From JAKACA01 sp049510975 (GTDB lineage: Bacteria; Actinomycetota; Acidimicrobiia; Acidimicrobiales; Bog-793), in the NCBI GenBank assembly GCA_049510975.1, contig JBEKYM010000010.1:37050-101049 (forward strand): a stretch of DNA of 64,000 bases, given 5' to 3'. Made by a program: the position numbers and the translations under genes. Numbering within the stretch: position 1 is the first letter of the stretch; each line of letters starts with the position of its first letter. The notes beneath the pieces are model-generated. The model made no database searches, had not been told where the DNA came from, and worked only from the letters and a program-made list of their open reading frames with translations. This document shows, piece after piece, positions 59,704-64,000 of the stretch.

Positions 59704-60315
59704 TCAGCTGATCGGGCGGTAGCTCGCGATCAGGGCGAGGGCGCCGTCGAGAGCTCGGCGCAGGGCAAGCGGGTTTCGGCGCGCCTGCGAAAGAACGAGG
59801 CCACCTTGGACACTTGCAAGGGTCGAGGCGGCGAGCGAAGCGACGTCTGCATCGGGCCGGAGCTCGCCGGAGTTGACCATGCGTTCCAGGCCGGCGCGGA
59901 TGTGGGTCTCCCAGCGATCGAACCCAGATGCGAGCACGGCGCGGATGGCGGCATCACGCTCACCGAGCTGGCCGAGGAGGTTGGCGATCGGGCAGCCTCC
60001 TTTGCCGCCCCGTTCTTGTTGGAACGTGACGAGAGTGTCGGCCCATCGGACCAGTCCGTCCCAGGTGTCGAGGTGGTCAAAGAGATCCTGTTGGCCGTCG
60101 AGAACCGTGTCGTTGGTCGCTTCGGCGACAGCCAACAGGAGGTCGTTCTTACCGCCGAAGTAGTGGTACAGCTGGCCGCGCGAGGCGGGCGCCCGGGCGC
60201 CGACCTCGTCCAGACTCGCCCCGACCGCCCCCTTCTCCGCCACCACCTCGGTCGCCGCCGCCACGATGCGCTGGCGGGTGACCCTTCCCTTGGCGGTCCT
60301 CGGCAGCGCTCCCAT
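59704..60315 (-). CDS. TetR-family regulator, divergent from peroxiredoxin-like gene
   Basis: A 203-aa TetR protein: HTH at about 10-55 (IVAAATEVVAEKGAVGASLD, then ASRGQLYHYFGGKNDLLLAV) and a C-terminal domain with GGKGGCPIANLLGQLGE, whose Cys could sense oxidants or ligand, as in the TetR/QacR-type group with a CPIGN-like loop. The start at 60315 follows GGGGACC; a longer frame would cover the operator region. The two palindromes at 60337 and 60373 are its likely sites. Confidence 0.87.
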   Translation of the reverse strand: MGALPRTAKGRVTRQRIVAAATEVVAEKGAVGASLDEVGARAPASRGQLYHYFGGKNDLLLAVAEATNDTVLDGQQDLFDHLDTWDGLVRWADTLVTFQQERGGKGGCPIANLLGQLGERDAAIRAVLASGFDRWETHIRAGLERMVNSGELRPDADVASLAASTLASVQGGLVLSQARRNPLALRRALDGALALIASYRPIS

Positions 60316-60336
60316 GGTCCCCAGTATCCCGAGAAT

Positions 60337-60352
60337 TGGACTTGACAGTCCA
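60337..60352. promoter_or_regulatory. Inverted repeat in the TetR/peroxiredoxin divergent region
   Basis: TGGACT-TGAC-AGTCCA, perfect 6-bp arms, overlapping the possible -35 TTGACA (60342-60347). Arms resemble the core of the larger palindrome 36 bases downstream. Confidence 0.5.
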
Positions 60353-60372
60353 GTCGTCTCGTGCTCGGATGA

Positions 60373-60396
60373 CAAGTGGACTGTTCAGTCCACTTG
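60373..60396. promoter_or_regulatory. Perfect 24-bp palindrome, probable operator of the divergent TetR
   Basis: CAAGTGGACTG, two bases, CAGTCCACTTG: 11-bp arms without mismatch. It lies 30 bases before the peroxiredoxin start and 58 before the TetR start, the classical place for a repressor that controls itself and its neighbour. Confidence 0.7.
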
Positions 60397-60425
60397 CGTA
60401 CTGACACGTATGCCCTGGAGGACCG

Positions 60426-61082
60426 ATGCCCCTGACCATCCGCGAGCAGTCCGAGCAACTGAAGGCCGCCGCAGCCGAGCGCCTGCCCGCCGCGGTGCTT
60501 GAGGTGTTCGACCGGAGCATCCAGGACTTCCTCGACCAAGGAGTTCCTGCTGACAGCGTCAAGGCCGGCGACGCTCTCGAGCCGTTCACCCTCGATGACG
60601 CCACCGGCACGCCGGTCAGCCTCGACCAGATCGTCGAGAGCGGCCCGGCGGTCATCGTGTTCTACCGGGGCGGCTGGTGTCCCTACTGCAATCTTGCGCT
60701 TCGCACCTATCAGCAAGACCTCCTACCTCAGCTGAGCGCCTTCGGTGCTCGACTGGTCGCCATTAGCCCGCAGTCACCCGACGAGTCGCTCTCCATTGTG
60801 GAAAAGGCCGCCCTCGGGTTCACCGTCCTCTCCGACCCGGGCAGTCGTCTGGCCGATCGGATTGGCATCGCGTTCGAGCAGGCTGACGACGTTCTCGCCG
60901 CCCAGCGCAAGCTCGGTCTCGACCTGTCGAAGGTCAACGCCGAGGGCGCAGTACGCCTGCCCCGACCCACCGTGCTCGTCGTCGGTCGGGATCGCACCGT
61001 GCGGTTCGTTGACGTCCAGCCCGACTACACCGCCCGCACCGAGGTCGCCGAAATCATCGCGGCGCTCACCGACCTTACATAA
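60426..61082 (+). CDS. Peroxiredoxin-like protein (AhpC/TSA fold) with CPYC motif
   Basis: A 218-aa thioredoxin-fold protein reducing peroxides or acting as a thiol oxidoreductase. RGGWCPYCN places Cys85 and Cys88 in a CxxC, where typical peroxiredoxins have a single peroxidatic Cys in this strand-helix turn. VFYRGGW before it and AISPQSPDES after are family blocks of the peroxiredoxin-like group. GGAGGACC precedes the ATG. Regulated by the divergent TetR through the palindromes between them. Confidence 0.87.
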   Translation: MPLTIREQSEQLKAAAAERLPAAVLEVFDRSIQDFLDQGVPADSVKAGDALEPFTLDDATGTPVSLDQIVESGPAVIVFYRGGWCPYCNLALRTYQQDLLPQLSAFGARLVAISPQSPDESLSIVEKAALGFTVLSDPGSRLADRIGIAFEQADDVLAAQRKLGLDLSKVNAEGAVRLPRPTVLVVGRDRTVRFVDVQPDYTARTEVAEIIAALTDLT

Positions 61083-61301
61083 GACGGCGAACGGCGGGAT
61101 CGTGAAGTGGCCCTGACGATTCCGTCGCGACCGGTCGGACCCAAATGCTCGCTCGCCGCGTCGTTCCGTGTGCCCATCGCCCGGAGACGGCGATCTGGCT
61201 CCTTGCGCGCGAGCAGGTGTGAGCGTGGCCCAGGTCGACTGCCGGATGGGCGAAACGGAACCTGCACGCTTTTCTGATCGGTCGTGGTGCATGGTGAAGC
61301 G
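61083..61301. other. Intergenic, no gene seen
   Basis: About 220 bases between two plus-strand genes. No clear promoter pair, hairpin or frame with a ribosome site. Confidence 0.35.
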
Positions 61302-62687
61302 GTGAGGATCGCGGTAGTGGGGGCAAACGGGTTCGTTGGGCGGGAGCTCACCGCTGCGCTCGTCGAGGCGCGGTACGACGTCATCGCGCTCTCGCGTCGT
61401 GCTCCAGAGATCGCCGGCGCTGAAGGACGTTCGGTCGACGTGGCCGACGAAGCGGGCCTCCGGACTGCGTTAGCTGGTTGCGAGGCCGCGTTCTACCTCG
61501 TGCACTCGCTCAGCAGCGAAGACTTCCGCGCTCGTGATCAGCAGCTGGCGGCGGGCTTCGGGAGAGCTGCTTCAGCTGCGGGTCTTCGACGCATCATCTA
61601 CCTCGGTGGGCTTGGGCATGACCCAGAGTCCGAGCATCTCGTGAGCCGCCAGGAAGTCGGCACGGCGCTCGCGTCTGGCGATGTTCCCGTTGTCGAGCTC
61701 CGAGCAGCGGTCGTCCTCGGCGCCGGCAGCATCTCTTTCGAGATGCTGCGGTACCTCACCGAGCGGCTTCCGTTCATGGTCTGTCCACGGTGGGTTCGCA
61801 CCGCGATCCAACCAATCGCCTCCGCCGACATGGTCCGGTATCTGATCGGCGCGATCGACGTCGAGCCCGGCGTGTACGAGGTCGGCGGCGCCGACGTCAC
61901 GTCGTATCGCGAGATGATCGCGGCGTATGCGACGGCGCGTGGTCTGCATCGTCGGCGCATCGTCGACGTGCCGTACCTGACGCCTCGACTGTCGTCGTAC
62001 TGGCTGGATCTCGTCACCCCCGTTGATCGCCGCGTCAGTCATGCGCTCATCGAGAGTCTGGTGACCGAGGTGGTCGTCGAAGATCGCGCGCGAACCGACG
62101 CGGCATTTGGCATCGAGCCGATGGGTCTTGCCGATGCGCTCGTGGCAGCCCTTGATGACCAGGCGCTCGAGCTTGATCACGGCCTCCTCGGTCGCGAGAG
62201 CGGGCTCCGCGACGGCGTCTACACGGTGCGAGTGACGGTCGGTCTTGGGGATGCCACATTGACGCGGCTCGATGCCGATCTCGGACGGATCGGAGGAAGC
62301 TACAGCTGGTACGGCCTGACGCTCGCGTGGAGAGTGCGTGCGCTGATCGGTCGTATCGTCGGGGAGTACTGGAAGCTCAGCTCCCTGTCGGAGATTGCCG
62401 AAGGCGCGGCTGTTGACTGGTGGCTCGTCGTTCGACGTGATCCCGGTGCTCTCGTGTTGCGCGCGATCCACTGGTTTCCCGGAGAAGCATGGCTCGGCTA
62501 TGGATGCACTGAGGAGGAGCTTGTCCAAGTCGGCTCACTCCGCCCGAAGGGAGTCCCCGGCTTCCTCTACTGGAAGTTGCTCCAACCGTTGCATCGACGT
62601 GTCTTTCGGGCGCTCGCCCGACACAGGGTGACGCGCGCCAGTGAGAAGCGCCACAGACCAGTGAGGTCTCCGCTTGCTCGACGGTGA
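61302..62687 (+). CDS. NmrA-like SDR fused to DUF2867 domain
   Basis: A 461-aa protein. The N-terminal ~290 residues are an atypical SDR/NmrA-like NAD(P)-binding domain (RIAVVGANGFVGRELTAALV; YLVHSLSS; GVYEVGGADVTSYREMI). The rest is DUF2867, with WYGLTLAWRVRALIGRI, VDWWLVVRRDPGALVLRA and LGYGCTEEELVQVGSL. Such fusions are conserved but uncharacterised; a redox or quinone/lipid role has been suggested only by family. The GTG at 61302 is preferred since MRIAVVG is the usual opening; GTG 61284 also possible. Confidence 0.82.
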   Translation: MRIAVVGANGFVGRELTAALVEARYDVIALSRRAPEIAGAEGRSVDVADEAGLRTALAGCEAAFYLVHSLSSEDFRARDQQLAAGFGRAASAAGLRRIIYLGGLGHDPESEHLVSRQEVGTALASGDVPVVELRAAVVLGAGSISFEMLRYLTERLPFMVCPRWVRTAIQPIASADMVRYLIGAIDVEPGVYEVGGADVTSYREMIAAYATARGLHRRRIVDVPYLTPRLSSYWLDLVTPVDRRVSHALIESLVTEVVVEDRARTDAAFGIEPMGLADALVAALDDQALELDHGLLGRESGLRDGVYTVRVTVGLGDATLTRLDADLGRIGGSYSWYGLTLAWRVRALIGRIVGEYWKLSSLSEIAEGAAVDWWLVVRRDPGALVLRAIHWFPGEAWLGYGCTEEELVQVGSLRPKGVPGFLYWKLLQPLHRRVFRALARHRVTRASEKRHRPVRSPLARR

Positions 62688-62766
62688 TCTCACCCGCCGG
62701 GCCGCGGCGGGCATCGGAGAGCACGCGCGGAACCGGAAGAGCCCTTCTACCATGACTTTCGTCCAG

Positions 62767-62840
62767 CGCGCTCGGAGGGACTCGAACCCCCAACCTTCTG
62801 ATCCGTAGTCAGATGCTCTCTCCAATTGAGCTACGAGCGC
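62767..62840 (-). tRNA. tRNA-Arg (anticodon ACG)
   Basis: Full cloverleaf of 74 nt on the minus strand. Acceptor stem GCGCTCG/CGAGCGC, T8-A9, D-stem GCTC, anticodon stem TCTGA/TCAGA with loop CTACGGA and anticodon ACG at 62804-62806, T-loop TTCGAGT, discriminator G. CCA is not encoded. Confidence 0.92.
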
Positions 62841-63037
62841 CGATTGCTCGCGGGCAGCAGCGGCGGCCCTCGAGTGAACGACCGGACGATGGTACCCGAG
62901 GTCGGGAGGTCACTCCGCCCAGCCCTGATCCCCACGGCTTTGGCAGTTCAAAGGGCGGTGGCCGTCTTGGCTACGCTGATGGGCGTGTTGGCGCCCGATC
63001 GCCGGCTGTCCCGGCGGGGCGCGAGAGGGGCAACAGC

Positions 63038-63868
63038 GTGAACTGCTCGAAATGCGGGAGTGCGGTGGCGCCCGACGCCGGCTTTTGCCGCAACTGCGGA
63101 GCGATCTTTCGCGGCAAGGCGGCCACCGCCACACTGATACCAGCCGCCCCTGCACAAGGACCCCCTCCTCCGGTAGCCGGGCCGGAACCGAAGCAACCTG
63201 TGTTAGCGGACGCTGGGTACTGGGCTCCCCCAGAGGCCCACGTCCCGGGAGCGCCGTCGCTCGAGCAAGGGTACGCCCAGCCTTCGGCCCCCAACCGCTA
63301 CCCGACACACGTCGGCGGCGGTCTTCCACCCGGTGCCCACACCGTCGCCTCGTGGGCCCCTGCCGCTAACGGTCTGGGAGCGATGCTCACGATCTCCGAC
63401 GTCCGTGCGACCCGGCGACTGCAAGCGATCGACCTAGCGGCGTGTTTCGGAGCGGTGGCAGCGGGCGGATCTCTGTTCATCGCCTGGTACCAGATCTCGT
63501 TCAACATCAGCGGGGTGTCTGCGTCCATCTCGACCACCGCACTCGGACGCCTCGCCGGTGGGTGGCGTTGGTCGATCCTGCTCATCTCGATCGCCGTGCT
63601 CGTGGAACTGCTCGTCGCCGTCGTCGTCTCACGGTCGTCGAGGACGGTGGAGTGGCCCCACCGCAGCATCCTCGCCGTGCTCTGTGCGGCCAACCTGGCC
63701 GCCGTCGTCGCCGCCATGATCGCCTCGCCCTTCAACAACGGCGCCTCGTACGGTCTCATGGCGGCTTCACTGGGGCCTGGCGCCTACGTGGGTTTCATCG
63801 GCGCGCTCGTCGCCATGATCGCCGCGGCCCTGCGACTGTTCACGGGCCCGCCGGCGCTCGCCCGGTAA
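63038..63868 (+). CDS. Zinc-ribbon membrane protein, unknown function
   Basis: A 276-aa protein. The N-terminal zinc ribbon has Cys3, Cys6, Cys17 and Cys20 (CSKCG ... CRNCG). A ~110-aa Pro/Ala-rich linker leads to four predicted transmembrane helices (about ACFGAVAAGGSLFIAW; WSILLISIAVLVELLVAVVV; SILAVLCAANLAAVVAAMIA; AYVGFIGALVAMIAAALRLF). GTG 63038 has GAGAGGGG seven bases upstream; the frame runs on to 62813 across the tRNA region and is rejected. Common actinobacterial architecture with no known function. Confidence 0.8.
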   Translation: MNCSKCGSAVAPDAGFCRNCGAIFRGKAATATLIPAAPAQGPPPPVAGPEPKQPVLADAGYWAPPEAHVPGAPSLEQGYAQPSAPNRYPTHVGGGLPPGAHTVASWAPAANGLGAMLTISDVRATRRLQAIDLAACFGAVAAGGSLFIAWYQISFNISGVSASISTTALGRLAGGWRWSILLISIAVLVELLVAVVVSRSSRTVEWPHRSILAVLCAANLAAVVAAMIASPFNNGASYGLMAASLGPGAYVGFIGALVAMIAAALRLFTGPPALAR

Positions 63869-63912
63869 CTCACGCCACCGCGGGCGCCGGCCCAACACTT
63901 CGAGAATCTGAG

Positions 63913-64000
63913 CGGAGAGGGAGGGATTTGAACCCTCGGACCCCTTCACGAGGTCAACTCATTAGCAGTGAGTCCGATTCGGCCGCTCTCGCACCTCTCC
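63913..64000 (-). tRNA. tRNA-Ser (anticodon GCT)
   Basis: 88-nt class II tRNA with long variable arm. Acceptor GGAGAGG pairs with CCTCTCC, D-arm GAGAGCGGCCGAATCGG, anticodon loop with GCT at 63964-63966, T-arm GAGGGTTCAAATCCCTC, discriminator G. The 5' base coincides with the window end. Confidence 0.93.

Noticed and set aside
60149..60655. Minus-strand frames extending the TetR gene across the palindromes into the peroxiredoxin gene
   Set aside because: They would cover the operator and promoter region; the ATG at 60315 has a ribosome site and gives a normal TetR length.
62813..63037. N-terminal extension of the zinc-ribbon protein back to 62813
   Set aside because: It overlaps the tRNA-Arg gene and has no ribosome site; GTG 63038 has GAGAGGGG at the correct distance and starts right at the zinc ribbon.
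1..64000. CRISPR arrays, transposases, integrases, phage genes and rRNA
   Set aside because: Looked for direct-repeat arrays, transposase or recombinase motifs and rRNA-like stretches on both strands; none were seen.

Overview
The window is high-GC actinobacterial DNA. The gene content is catabolic: eight acyl-CoA dehydrogenases, CoA transferases, crotonases, MFE-2-type dehydrogenases, an aerobic CO dehydrogenase, a polyhydroxyalkanoate (PHA) locus and an actinomycete-style PHO box. GTG and TTG starts and ATGA/TGATG gene overlaps are common. A free-living member of the Acidimicrobiia or a relative is my inference; no rRNA or other lineage marker is present. I see no phage, insertion sequence or CRISPR array.

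Layout. 1-2986 (minus): coxMSL of a form I CO dehydrogenase, coxL cut by the window edge, preceded by a small unknown gene and a membrane protein built from nested repeats (3049-5091). 5304-6989: CocE/NonD hydrolase. 7118-14279: PHA locus with a phasin-like protein, XRE regulator, PHA synthase, depolymerase, (R)-hydroxyacyl-CoA-type dehydrogenase and acetate CoA-transferase on the plus strand, then phaB and an unknown gene convergently. 14520-17243: PHO box, phosphate-type MFS symporter, universal stress protein, aquaporin. 17728-28529 (minus): a long acyl-CoA catabolic run (SDR, crotonase, double-hotdog dehydratase, three acyl-CoA dehydrogenases, TetR, acyl-CoA ligase, SDR, luciferase-like oxidoreductase). 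28778-34765 (plus): a LivJHMGF-type ABC importer with its own GntR/UTRA regulator, a decayed second copy of the binding-protein start, and a LivM-LivG fusion. 34781-38003: divergent crotonase and double-domain CaiB. 38017-48730 (minus): second long run containing an isovaleryl-CoA dehydrogenase-like/carboxyltransferase/MaoC/CitE block, a second double CaiB, more dehydrogenases and a thiolase remnant. 48965-50859: alpha-methylacyl-CoA racemase and hydrolase. 51163-58116: a further dehydrogenase, an unknown protein, and an MBL hydrolase/thioesterase/amidohydrolase/PNPOx group. 58271-64000: secreted beta-helix protein, TetR/peroxiredoxin pair, SDR-DUF2867 protein, zinc-ribbon membrane protein, tRNA-Arg(ACG) and tRNA-Ser(GCT).

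How it fits together. The centre (about 17.7-50.9 kb) looks like one uptake-and-degradation island for a carboxylic acid, probably branched. The importer brings in substrate, the ligase or CoA transferases activate it, and racemase, dehydrogenases, hydratases and MFE-2 SDR carry out beta-oxidation. A near-identical 16-bp palindrome lies in front of the binding protein (twice), the permease and the crotonase/CaiB promoter, with a degenerate copy in front of the GntR gene. It resembles GntR/HutC-family operators and links transport to catabolism. The PHA locus could store surplus acyl-CoA, and CO oxidation could supply maintenance energy; both links are inference.
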